Source of the DNA: Chrysopilus asiliformis
Taxonomy: Eukaryota > Arthropoda > Insecta > Diptera > Rhagionidae
DNA: 64,000 nt
Direction of reading: 5' to 3'
Assembly: GCA_964034945.1 (NCBI GenBank)
Contig: OZ035960.1
Span: 64,589,970-64,653,969 of the forward strand
The notes beneath the pieces were generated by a model. That model ran no database searches and had not been told where the DNA came from. It saw only the letters and a program-made list of their open reading frames with translations. This document shows, one piece after another, positions 1 to 10,281 of the stretch; position 1 is the first letter of the stretch; each line of letters begins with the position of its first letter. Made by a program: the position numbers and the translations under genes.

Positions 1-501
1 AGCACAAGAATTGGTGGTATTTTTGCGCGATTTCTTTATCTTTCATATATTTTGCTGCTGTTATAAAATTATATTAAGTCAATTGCTAGTCTAAACTATG
101 TTTAGATAAATACTTTTTAAAAGAAGGGGTTGTCATGTGGTGATGGTCGAATGTGGAAAACAGTATGCATGCGGTGTGTAAATTGTTTTTTTGAACTGGT
201 TTATATTGCAGAATATTTTTTTCAAGCTCTTTTACAGTTGGCCGAACTCTGGCGATTTAATGCCAAATCTGGGTACCGGGAATAACTGCATAGCCGACAA
301 CGTAAAAGAGAGAATGATTAAGCGAAAGTGATTTCGTTACAAGTTACCACTGGTTAGTTGGTCATACTGGAGCAACGGTGACACTCAGGAACAAGCTAAC
401 TGCAGATTTGTTCAGATTATAAACCTTCTGTCAACAAGTGTTAACATTTTTTAGTGTCTTTTATTTTTAAATGAATACTAAATAATTATTATTTTGAAAT
501 A
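1..501. other. Upstream flank, no gene recognised
   Basis: This stretch precedes the first exon of the split gene at 502. It is AT-rich, with no long reading frame and no terminal repeat that I could pair. It should include the promoter of the downstream gene, but I see no decisive TATA box or initiator. Confidence 0.4.
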
Positions 502-1379
502 ATGAGTGAGAGAAGTAAATATATTTTAGCCCTTGCATTGAAACGCAAAAAGGTACGTCCTAATTTTTATTTATTCCTAAAAATAAAAAGTTTTTTTATA
601 AAATTAAATAATTACATAGTTAGAAAATCCCAAAGAAGCAAGTCAACCAAATTTTAAGATGATGATCGACGATCAATTAGAAGAGACTTCGACTAGTACT
701 ATAGAATATTATAATATTGGTGTAGCTGTTACTGGTGTTTCGGGAAATGTTCAGCAAGAACTTGAGTTGAACAAATTGGGTGAAATATCTCAGAATGGTG
801 ACAACAATCATAATCATAATAACTTGGAAGAGGATTCTGATAACTTTCTCGTTTTGGATAATTATTCAGTCAAAAATGATAATGATTCACCTGAGATTAA
901 TGATCTTTTGCAACCAAGTAATGATTTGCTGATATTGGATGGTGCTCAAACAGTGTGTAACTTCAATCCTACAGCTACATGTTCAACATTTTCCGATAAA
1001 ACCCAAGTAAGCATGCTGAATAAAATTATTTAAAATAATAATTTGTCTTAATTTCTGAACGATTTTTTTAATGTTACGCATATTTTTTAGGTTGATAAAC
1101 ATACTTATGGAGAAAATTATGATGACGTACCTGACTACGGCTCTGATAAAGACCCCGAATATCTTTTTAACATTTTGGAATCTGAGAGTACCACAGAAGG
1201 AGAAGAGGCTGCTAATAATGCATTTGATGGAACAGAACAAAATGTATCTCAAATTGATAACATATCTAGTAAAAAAAACCAGAAAGAGAAAAAAATGTGA
1301 AAAAACATGGAAATGTAATGTTAGGAAGAGCTTGAAGTGTGCTGGAAAAGAATACGTTTCTAAAAAAGGAAAGGTTATG

Positions 1380-1751
1380 TGTTGCTAGACAAGACCGATT
1401 TTAAGAAGCACTAAATTTTATCAGCTACCAGAGACACATTGAATAAAACACAGATTATTAATAACAATTTCTTATTTATTTCACTACTGGCGTGAAGCGC
1501 TATAAAAACTTTTAGTCTTCTTCGGTCGCTAGCTTTTTTCCAACTACTATTAATTTTGATTTTTTACATTCATTACAAAGAAGAAAATCCTACTTGTTCA
1601 ATATTAAATTATGTACAAAGTAAAATAAAATTTAAAGCTATCTTTGATTAAAAGAAAATTAACATAATTAACAATTTACAAGTACTGTGAAATTCATAAA
1701 GTTTATATTATTAAATTAAAGATATTAGATAAATTTGATACTTCCGTAACA
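1380..1751 (-). repeat. BEL/Pao 3' LTR
   Basis: This is the LTR downstream of the coding region on the minus strand. It starts and ends with TG..CA and matches 5200-5571 along its whole length as far as I can read. It abuts the purine tract at 1752-1762. Confidence 0.9.
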
Positions 1752-1762
1752 TTTCTCCCCCC
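1752..1762 (-). promoter_or_regulatory. Polypurine tract of BEL element
   Basis: On the minus strand this reads GGGGGGAGAAA directly before the 3' LTR, the place and composition expected of the plus-strand DNA primer in LTR retrotransposons. Confidence 0.8.
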
Positions 1763-1773
1763 GGTAAGAGACT

Positions 1774-4700
1774 TCAGCTTACGATATTGTTATAACACCT
1801 TGGAATTTTAATATCTTGCTCAGGTAAGACATTTATCCACTGTAACAATTTTTTCAAGGAATCTTCCGGAAGTTTATTATCCCAATCAATACCGCTTCGC
1901 CAAATTTCTTGAAGGAGTATTTTTCTTTTTATCAGGAAAAAGGCTAGAAATCCTAACAGATCAAATATGGACATGAAAGCTTTAAAACCTTCTCGTTTTG
2001 TTCGACACATTTCGCCAGTGAAAACAGATTTATTGACTTCTTCAACAGTATCAAAGCTGTCTAATAAATCATCTATGTAATAATTTTCTCGGATAGTCAA
2101 TACTGCTTTAGGATATTTGGATTCGAATTGAGCTGAACTTGGAGAACAAGTTGAACCAAATGTCATTACTTGCATAATGTAGACATCCGAAGACCTATGT
2201 TGCTCCCCATTTCTCCAAAAAAATCTCTGAGTATGTAGATCCTTTTCAATTATTCGGACTTGATGAAACATTTCGCGTATATCACCGCAAAAAGCTATTT
2301 TGCGTGTACGAAAACCGTATAGTACATGTAATAAATTGGTTAGTAAATCAGGACCCTTTAGCAATACAGAATTTAAAGAGACATCGCCAACTTTTGCCGC
2401 AGCATCCCAAACAAGTCTTATTCGTTTTGGTTTTTTTTTTGGAATCGGTAGACACCACACTCTTTCATTATTTTCCTCGATATCTTCTACCGATAGCTTT
2501 CGTGCATATCCTTTGTCAAGTAGATTCTTTATTTGGTCATTTACATTTTCCAAAAGTAAAGGATCCTTCAGAGCTTGTCTTTCTAAACAACTTAGTCTTC
2601 TTAGAGCCATTGGATAGCTAACGGGTAAGTCAAATTTGTCGTATTTCCATAACAGCCCTGTTTCAAATCTTTGATTGATACGGGATGTAGTTGATTGTAA
2701 CAAAGATATAGCTCTTTGCTCGACAGACGACGGTGGCGGCAGGACTTGCTTCACGCCTAAACTTTCAACCGCGAAAAAATCTTTTATTAGCTGGTGGAGA
2801 TCATTTTTTTCTTGACAATCACAGATAGTAAAACTATGATAAACTACAGACATCTCCGAGGAACTTTTTATCTGTGACTGATGGCATCCTTGAAGTATCC
2901 ATCCAAGACGTGTTTTTGCAGCAATCGGTTTTCCCCAATGTCCTTCTCTAACTTTCAAGGGCAAGCCTAATTTCCAGTTATCGATACCAATCAACAATTT
3001 AGGTTTTGCATTTTCATATGGCTCAAAGGGAATATCTGACAAATATTTATAATGCTTTGATATTTCATCAGAAGACAATGATTGCTTTGGCAGATTAAGA
3101 TTCTTGATAGTTCTTACGTTATATAGCTTATATTGACGTGCAGTGCTATTTCGCTGTGATATTCCAAGTGATACGCATTTAGAATCGTTCTCATGTCGTA
3201 CTGTATCACCTGTCCATTTGAGGCATAGACTTTCAGGTACTCCGCTCAAATTTAGGTCATTAGCTAATTCTTCTTCAATTAATGTGAGAGATGATCCCTC
3301 ATCTAGAAAAGCAAAAGTATCAATAGTTTTGCCATTCCCATGCAATTTTACAGGCACAATTCTAAACAAGATCGATTTTATATATTTAGTATCTTGATGT
3401 GCATTGCAACTAGAATTGGTAACGGCTTGATTGGTCTCACATTGTTGATTGTTTTCTCGATTTGTATCACGAGATTGAGTTTCAGTGATATTTTCCTTTT
3501 TATGTAATAAGGGATTGTGTTTAAATGTACAATCGTCAATACCACAAGATTTAACATTCTTGCATTGCAAGAAATTATGCTTTTTTAGACAGCATCTGCA
3601 TAACTTAAACGTTTTAACAATTTCCCATTTTTCAGGCAATTTTAAATTTTTAAACGCATTGCAATTTATTACTTCATGGCTTTTCTCACAATATACACAA
3701 TTTTGTGTATTCTTTACCGGCTTATATTGGCTTCTGTGAGTGTGGACCTGTCCACTAGATTTAAATTTCTTTTCGACAACAGCACTTGTATCGGTAGGAA
3801 AAGATACCATACTAGCCGCTCTAGCCATTTTATATAGCCACTCACTGAACTCCAATAAATGGTTATCCAGGATATTTTCTGCATGAAGAGCCCAATTTAA
3901 TTTTATTGTTGATGGCAATTTATCAACAAGTTCTTGGAGCAACAATGGATTGTTCAAGTGAGATGGTAAACCTGACGCCTGAATAGTGGCACATAAGTTA
4001 CGTACGGACATAGCAAAATTAATTAAAGTTTCTAATTTTTCTGTTTTAGGTGAAGTTTCTTTTCTTATGTCTTGAATTAATGAGTTTATAATTAACTCAG
4101 GTCTGCCGTACAACATTCGCAAAGTTTCAATTACTTCAGGAACAGTGGCTGGAAGCAACAATCGATTTCTTACCGACTCTAATGCTCTTCCACGAAGACA
4201 CCTTTGAAGCCGTATCAAATTTTCATCATTCGAAAACCCACAAGTTTTGGTACTATTCTCATAACTACTGATGAAAATTGGCCACTCTTCTGCTTTACCA
4301 CTAAATATAGGCAGATCCTTTGAAACTGCATGCCGTGCAGACAATTGATGCTTTGATGGAACATCGGACTTTTTTTCAAAATTAATAAAATTTTCTTGAT
4401 ACCTGTTTTGTTGTTGGCTAGGTTCAACAACATTTACCCAATCACGAATCCTTCGTTGTTTCGCTATTGCATCGTCATCAACTAAATCTTCAATTACTGA
4501 ATTTCGCTAGCTTTGACTTGCTATACTGGACTGATTCAGAAGCTCGAATTTCTTTCTTAAATATTCTTGTTCTATCTTCTTTTCTTCTTCTAATCGCTGT
4601 AACTCCAGATTTAGTCTTCTTGTAGTAAGAACCGAACTTTTGGTTTTTACTGTATATTGCGTTTTCCCGGATCGCAATGAAGTTTTCTACCGTGATTTAG

Positions 4701-4935
4701 AAGGTAAACTCTCGATTTTAGAATTACTATGTTTTGTACGATTATCCGGATTTGAGTTAATACCGCAACATTTATCGCACATCCAGTCTTTACTTCTAAT
4801 CGAATTAGAAACACCCACGCAAGAAAAATGGAACCATATATCGCACTTATCACACTGCACCATTTCGTTAGAGTCTCTTTCTTCACACAAACCACAACTT
4901 GCTTTATGCGCACAATTTTCTCTTTTAGACGACAT
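1774..4935 (-). pseudogene. BEL/Pao gag-pol with N-terminal PHD finger, two TAG stops, C-terminal deletion
   Basis: One minus-strand frame runs from an ATG at 4935 to a stop at 1774, broken by two in-frame TAG codons (4687-4689 and 4507-4509). In order it shows: a PHD zinc finger (GLCEERDSNEMVQCDKCDIW, then HFSCVG and WMCDKC); a charged segment likely to be coiled coil (LELQRLEEEKKIEQEY); a DUF1759-type gag region (FSGKAEEWPIFISSY); two Cys/His knuckles (CVYCEKSHEVINC, CRCCLKKHNFLQC); a DUF1758-like aspartic protease (FLDEGSSLTLI); and reverse transcriptase with YIDD at 2069-2080. Shortly after YIDD, roughly 100 residues expected in the family are missing, so DTVEEVNKS runs almost straight into the KREG..MSIFD..GF segment. 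The frame then ends just before the purine tract, with no RNase H or integrase. The PHD finger in front of gag is the notable feature. Confidence 0.85.
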
Positions 4936-5199
4936 ATTCGTAATAAAATTTCACACAAAGTCACAATTTTTTCACACTATCGAATAAATTTTTCAAGGAA
5001 TGTTTCCGAATGTTCCAATAGAGAAAATATGTAGACGAAACACGAAATTATTTGATTCCCGAAAACTGTCCTATAGAACTTTCCCGAAAGTTCTAATCAG
5101 ATTGTTTTTTCGTATTTGGAAAATTACCGAATAGAATTTTCCAGATTTTCTAAAACCGGTAGTCCTTTAGAAAATCACCAAATAAAAAGTTTTATAGAA

Positions 5200-5571
5200 T
5201 GTTGCTAGACAAGACCGATTTTAAGAAGCACTAAATTTTATCAGCTACCAGAGACACATTGAATAAAACACAGATTATTAATAACAATTTCTTATTTATT
5301 TCACTACTGGCGTGAAGCGCTATAAAAACTTTTAGTCTTCTTCGGTCGCTAGCTTTTTTCCAACTACTATTAATTTTGATTTTTTACATTCATTACAAAG
5401 AAGAAAATCCTACTTGTTCAATATTAAATTATGTACAAAGTAAAATAAAATTTAAAGCTATCTTTGATTAAAAGAAAATTAACATAATTAACAATTTACA
5501 AGTACTGTGAAATTCATAAAGTTTATATTATTAAATTAAAGATATTAGATAAATTTGATACTTCCGTAACA
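5200..5571 (-). repeat. BEL/Pao 5' LTR
   Basis: This is the upstream LTR of the minus-strand element and should hold its promoter. It is followed on the plus strand by the duplicated target GTTATG. Its apparent identity to 1380-1751 indicates a very young insertion. I could not identify a primer binding site with confidence in the adjacent 5160-5199. Confidence 0.9.
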
Positions 5572-5962
5572 GTTATGAGAGAAAAGAAATTAAAACCGCC
5601 ATGCATCCCATCGTGTAAAAAAAATGTTCACAACATTTTGATGAACCTTGTTTAAACATTTTTAACAATTTTTGGAAGGAGGGGAACAATGATGATTTTA
5701 AACGACAATATCTAGCTGGGCGTGTAATGCAAAAAGAAGTATCAAGAAGGACTGTACTTGGTAGTAATTCACGAAGGAACTGCACTTTGAACTATTCGTT
5801 CGAACTAGCTGATGGATGTAGAAAGGAAGTGTACAAAACCTTCTTTATGAATACGCTGGACATTTCAGAAACCGTCGTAAAGACAGCTATTAAAAAAAAC
5901 AACCGGTGGAATTGTTTTGCCTGACAAACGAGGGAAAAAAACACCACCAAATAAGCTCCAAT

Positions 5963-6490
5963 AAATAAGAATAAATTTCAGGATTTGCAAAAACTTTTGA
6001 GGTGGATCCCTCCCTGTTTTCATCACTTTTATAAAAACTTGGGAAGTTCTGCGACAGTTCTGGATTTTCCTGACGATATTGAATAAGAAAAAATGTATAA
6101 TATTTTAAACAATATTTTCTTTTAATTAAAATACGTTATTTTATACCTGTATGGCTTTTTTTCTTATCTAATCATCCATAATAATGATTATAATGTCTAA
6201 TTTGACTATATGGTGAAGCAAACTCGTTACAGTTAAAGGTTGTAACTGCTCCGGATGAAGCAAAATGGTTAGAGGTAAAAGGTTGTAACTGCTCCCCCAC
6301 TCACTGGGATGGATATTACAAATTTATATATCAACTAATATTTTGTTTAAACAATGTCCTAAAATAAAATAAACTACAAAAGTTTCAAATAATTACCGAA
6401 AATCATACACAATAAAAAGTTTGCAATTCCGAACTAAAAATGGCTCTCCTGTAAAATTTGCAAAATGTCAGTTACGACAGTTTACCTGTG
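5963..6490. other. Non-coding AT-rich stretch
   Basis: No reading frame was recognised. A partial direct repeat (about 30 bp, ending in GGTTGTAACTGCTCC) occurs twice between 6222 and 6297. The region lies between the lost 3' part of the split gene and the first Penelope-like fragment. Confidence 0.4.
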
Positions 6491-7700
6491 GGGTACAGAA
6501 TTTACGGTGGAGGAAGAGGTTGAATGCACGCTACCTTTCTTGGATGTTAAGGTAATACGATGTGAGAAAAAATTAATATTTGATTGGTACCAAAAGCAAC
6601 AGCATCAGGTCGTTTAATTAATTTCCACTCGCATCATCCAAAACATCAAAAAGTTAATACTGTCGAAAATTTTATTCATAAAGTCTTGACCATCAGTAAT
6701 GAGAAATTTCACGGAAAAAACATTAAATTAATTACTGAGAATCTAAAAAACAATGGATATCCAATACAATTTATAAAAAGACATATTAACATAGTCAAAG
6801 AAAAAATAAAACACAAGTCAAATTCTAGTAATGTTGATATGTCTCCAAATAACTTTATAAAATCATCAACTATATTTCCAATCTTTCGGAAAACATCGGT
6901 AAGGTTTTTAAAAATTATAACAGTAACATAACTTTGGCATATAGGCCGTTAAAAACCGTGAATAATTGTTACACAAAACTAAAAGACAGAACTCCGAAAG
7001 ATTGCGAATCAAACGTTGTTTACAAAATTTCATGTGCAGGAAATAGTAGTAATGCTTGTAATGCTAACTACATCGGAACGACAGGGCAGTTTTTAAAAAG
7101 TCGACTTTCTGGTCATAAATCCGACATAAAGTCAAGACGGCTTTAGCAGAACATTGCTTATTTTTAAACCATGCTCCTGATTATACTTCCGTAAAAATTT
7201 TATGCAAAGAGAAAAATTACCATAAACGTATGACGCTAGAAGCTCTACACATTTACCAATCTAACGATACAGTCAATAAAAGAGCGGACACTGACAACAT
7301 AAATGGAACCTACTGTGCTCTCCTAAAGAGGAATTGAGCAATGTTTAAATTTGACACAAAAAGTTTTTTAACATTGACAAAGCCGGATGTCCTGATTCTG
7401 GACACAATTATTTTTAACAATATCGACGACATAATTTTTAATATATTTATTTATTTAATTTACATGTTTCACTGTTCATTGTTTTATTTAATTATTATTG
7501 GTGATAAAGTGATACATGTACATTTTGTTCTTTTTCGTTATTTATATTAATTGTAAGTAAAAACATTTTTTGTTGAAATAATTTGTTATAACAAAATGTA
7601 TTGGCAGAAGAAAAGTCCTCCTGGAGAAGCCTGACGACAGTAGGCGAAACGTTGAGGCATTCAATAAAAATGTTCTAAAAAGGATTAATTAGTTTAATTC
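6491..7700 (+). mobile_element. Decayed Penelope-like element, 3' part (RT end + GIY-YIG)
   Basis: Reading frames in three registers resemble the 3' half of the intact PLE at 15202-19155. They are the end of the RT region (TLPFLDVK, then DWYQK), the linker (HPKHQKVNTVENFIHKVLT) and a GIY-YIG endonuclease (VVYKISC, then NYIGTTGQFLKSR, 6934-7146), then a tail ending TYCALLKRN near 7337. One frameshift lies in an A4 run near 6590 where the other copies have A5; another lies near 6905-6931. The 3' UTR ends with a conserved motif at 7630-7658. This is a different, older PLE lineage from the tandem pair downstream. Confidence 0.75.
7630..7658 (+). ncRNA. Possible hammerhead-like motif of older PLE
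   Basis: CTGACGA followed by GGCGAAACGTTGAGG matches the CUGANGA and GAAAC core layout of hammerhead ribozymes, which are known to be encoded by Penelope-like elements. Here I do not see a good stem II, so the motif may be degenerate or merely related. Confidence 0.35.
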
Positions 7701-7724
7701 GATGACCGAGTAACCCGAGGAAAC

Positions 7725-8741
7725 AAGTAGATTTCATAGTATTTCAAAAAGCCATAATTATGTCTATTAGATCTTTGATCTCTCTGTTTGAATATATGAA
7801 AGAAAAATTTCAGATTAAATATATTTTAACAAAGCATCTCAATCAAGATTTTTTAGAGAGTCATTTTGGTCACATACGGTGTAAAGGTGGATTAGATGAT
7901 CATCCTTCTCCATTAAATTCTTTATTCCGAATAAAACTGATAACACTTGGGAAAAATTCAGTGAACGTAAAGCGCCACACCAATGTTGTTGAAGATGATA
8001 GTTCTCAATATCTGGTAGCTCTAACTTTTAAAGCGGCATCCATAAAAGTAGGAAATACTGATGTAACACCAAATCAAATATTGATACCATAATGGCCGCG
8101 TTCAGACGTGGTGGAAACTGGTTGAAGTCAACCAAGTTACTCTGGGTGAAAAAACCTGCTTGCGTTCTCACGTAGTGTTTTTCAACTTTTGCGCTGCAGT
8201 GTATTTACACATGCTGTGTCAATGTGTGCGCGTAGCAAGAAAAATTTTGTTAACCCCCACCATTGAACTCTATGTGTGTATGTGTTTTCAACCAAGTTCA
8301 CCCGGCCTAGCCAGCAGGTGAATTCCCCGCATACACCCGATAGCCTCTGGCCCCTAAAATCGAGTGGAAACTTGGTGAAGTCAACCAGTTTCAATCTCGT
8401 CTGAACGCAGCCAATATCAATCTGATTCAAGTCTATCATCTATATCAACAATATTTTCTACGGTTCATGCTGAAACAAAATCTGCACCAGAAGTAGATGG
8501 CGTCGAATATATAGCAGGATGGATCGCTTATAAAATGAAGGATAGTCACCCGCATTTAGGAACCTACACGTATAAATTGAAAACTGATACACTACCATCC
8601 TGGGTGCAAGATTTGTCTTACGGCGGTCTGATAAAGCCAACTGAAAATTGGCATAGGGCAGTAAAAAAAGCAAGGTGTCTGTCTCGTAGAGACGGCCAGA
8701 AGATGTGGATCCGCCTACAACGATCGCCAATAGATATTTAA
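7725..8741 (+). pseudogene. P-element transposase C-terminal fragment, split by a small element
   Basis: The first part (about 7725-8092) reads FQKAIIMS, then YILTKHLNQDFLESHFG and IRCKGGLDDHPSPLNSL, which is the conserved C-terminal region of P-element/THAP9 transposases. The second part (about 8415-8741) continues in the same frame once the 319-bp insertion and one 3-bp duplication are removed: VEYIAGWIAYKMKD, then PHLGTYTYKLKTD and PSWVQDLSYGGL. A TAA codon at the junction would stop it. No N-terminal THAP or catalytic core is visible upstream, where the PLE fragment lies, so this is a remnant. Confidence 0.8.
8094..8412. mobile_element. 319-bp MITE-like element inside P remnant (TSD AAT)
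   Basis: Imperfect terminal inverted repeats of about 41 bp start GGCCGCGTTCAGACG on the left and GGCTGCGTTCAGACG on the right complement. AAT flanks both ends (8091-8093 and 8413-8415). Removing the element and one AAT keeps the P transposase frame aligned, which supports these borders. A 3-bp duplication fits PIF/Harbinger-type elements, but the family is not certain. It has no coding capacity. Confidence 0.7.
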
Positions 8742-8790
8742 GTAAGGAATTTTAGTGAAAAGGAAATTAAGGAAACAAATTTTTATTTAA

Positions 8791-9035
8791 AACATAACAA
8801 AAGCTATAATTGCCAATTATTGAAAATCCGTATGGTGATTTAAGTGAACGGCGAACAGTTGTATCAAAATTCCAGTTTGAAGTCAAACTTTCTAATTAGA
8901 TTTTTTTTTAATTTATTCCAATCGGATTTTGATGTAAGGAAGTTTTATGTAGAATCATATCCTAAATAACTTTTGTTCTTGCACTTTTTTCATAAGTTTT
9001 TGAGGTATTCGGTTTCATAATTTTATAATATAATA
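8791..9035 (+). repeat. Family A dispersed repeat, left part only (copy A1)
   Basis: This begins AACATAACAAAAGCTATAAT, continues through the conserved CCGTATGGTGA and TCGGATTTTGATGTA segments, and stops after ACTTTTTTCATAAG, where other copies continue with GATGCACCG. The same repeat recurs at least eight more times in this window. Confidence 0.8.
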
Positions 9036-9325
9036 ATTTTATTTATAATAATAATTTTATATAATAATTTTATTTATAAGTAATTGGTTTATGATAAGAG
9101 AAGTATGAAGTAAATATCATACATACAGTGTTCAAAACACTCCCATTTCTAGTTTTTCGTTCAAATTAGTTATATATATAATGACGAAGGTTTTACATAA
9201 ATTTACTACTATTTCATCGATTCTACTACTATTTTTCGGCCGATTTACTACGATTTCGAAGATTAAAAATCTCACAACCATGAACACAACTATAATGCTG
9301 GGAGCGAAATATCGTTCTCTCACTA
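9036..9325. other. AT-rich spacer before gypsy LTR
   Basis: Contains AATAATTTTAT-type simple repeats (9018-9080) and irregular repeats of a TACTACTATTT-like phrase (9205-9260). No gene was recognised. Confidence 0.5.
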
Positions 9326-9509
9326 TGTTATGTGAATTATTACGAGTTGGCAACTCTGTATGCTAGCTGTGTTTTCGGTGTGCTCTTTCTTCTTGGTTGA
9401 CGATCGACACCAAGCGCACGTAGTCCAGCTGGTTCCCTGGAAACTAATCATAAGGTACAACTAAATAAATACTTATAAATAGCAGAAGCGGTTTTTCTCA
9501 TCTACAACA
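9326..9509 (+). repeat. Probable gypsy 5' LTR
   Basis: The borders are inferred from TG at 9326, CA ending at 9508-9509 and the primer site three bases later. A TATA-like ACTTATAAATAG lies near 9471-9482. There is no full second LTR to confirm the edges; the first 14 bases recur at 19422. Confidence 0.6.
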
Positions 9510-9512
9510 AAC

Positions 9513-9530
9513 TGGCGACGAGGATGGGAT
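9513..9530 (+). promoter_or_regulatory. Primer binding site, tRNA-Ser(GCU) type
   Basis: TGGCGACGAGGATGGGAT is complementary to the 3' end of the insect serine tRNA with GCU anticodon plus CCA, over 18 bases by my recollection of that tRNA. It lies just inside the 5' LTR, as needed for first-strand priming. Confidence 0.75.
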
Positions 9531-9567
9531 GGATTTGATATAAATCCGGAAAAAGAAAAGGATACAG

Positions 9568-10281
9568 ATGTCCGACACCGAACAAGAAAGTGAGAAGTTG
9601 GAAATAGAAAAGGGCACCTTAGAGGAGAAGCACAATCCAATGGCGGAAGGAAGCATTCCCTCAAATTTCCAAATCGAGTTTTTCGATTAGGCAAAAAACC
9701 AATTCGAGCGGTGGTTGCAGCGTTTAGAAGGAGCCTTCAATTTATTTAGAATCACCGAAACACAATTGAAACGTGGGTACTTGCTGCATTATATCGGCCC
9801 TTCCACGTTCGATTTGCTCTGTGACAGTGTTTCTCCGGCACAACCAGAAACAGAAACTTACGAAAAATTGAAGGAAGTGCTGCAAAACCATTTCAATCCA
9901 AAGCCATTAGAAGTAGCAGAGTACTATAAATTTCATCACAGGGAACAAATGGAAGGCGAGACCATCAGAGACTACATTGCAACGTTGAGAAAAATGGCAG
10001 TATATTGCAATTTTGGATCATATCTACAATCGGCTTTACGAAATCAGTTTGTGTGTGGCATGCGGGACAATCGAATCAAGGACAGATTGCTCGAGACGAA
10101 AGATTTGACGTTAGAGAAAGCTCTGCAAATAGCTACCAGTCTGGAATCATCACGCCAAAATGTATCAGAAATGAGTCATGGAGAAGTGAAAGTGAACGCA
10201 GTTGTCGCAAAACATCACAAAAAAAAACGGTTCAAAACAGCAGTTACGGTAAATGGCAGCAGCCCAGGCAGAAGACAATGA
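9568..10281 (+). pseudogene. gag: gypsy gag (in-frame TAG)
   Basis: The frame opens at ATG 9568 (MSDTEQESEKLEIEKG), meets TAG at 9688-9690 and continues open to 10281. The body is typical of mag/K02A2.6-like Gag: FERWLQRLEGAFNLF, then DLLCDSVSPAQPETETY and RDYIATLRKMAVYCNFG. The nucleocapsid zinc knuckles are not in this frame but in the overlapping pol frame, reached by a -1 step at an A9 run (10219-10227). The single TAG disables the copy unless read through. Confidence 0.85.

Larger units (their letters stand above)
1374..5577 (-). mobile_element. BEL/Pao LTR retrotransposon, internally deleted, recent insertion
   Basis: Two 372-bp LTRs (1380-1751 and 5200-5571, TG..CA) appear identical by eye. 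The 6-bp sequence GTTATG occurs directly outside both (1374-1379 and 5572-5577) and is the target duplication. The element reads on the minus strand. Its 3.45-kb interior is short for BEL/Pao, which normally carries gag, protease, RT, RNase H and integrase. RNase H and integrase are absent here, so this copy probably moved using proteins from a complete relative. It sits in exon 3 of the gene at 502-5962. Confidence 0.92.
502..5962 (+). pseudogene. Split three-exon insect gene (uncharacterised basic Cys-rich family), broken
   Basis: Exon 1 is 502-552 (starts MSERSKYILALAL), intron 553-658 (GTACGT..AG), exon 2 659-1006 (acidic, Asn-rich, 116 codons), intron 1007-1090 (GTAAGC..AG), and exon 3 starts at 1091. 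All junctions are phase 0. Exon 3 is interrupted at 1379 by a BEL/Pao element and resumes at 5572. It encodes a basic stretch around W-K-x-N-V-R-K, then KEYVSKKGK, then across the insertion a C-x3-C-x3-C cluster and FNNFWKEGNND. This layout resembles N-termini of hypothetical proteins common in insect genomes, some of which look transposase-derived; that link is from memory. Two A8 runs (1271-1278 and 5892-5899) each shift the frame, and reading each as A7 reopens it. In the corrected frame a stop follows near 5959, so the downstream part is lost. Function is unknown. Confidence 0.6.

Noticed and set aside
1071..1388. Independent 105-codon gene in the first locus
   Set aside because: It is the third exon read in two registers. 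The upstream half is antiframe and only the part from the basic motif is real coding sequence of the split gene.
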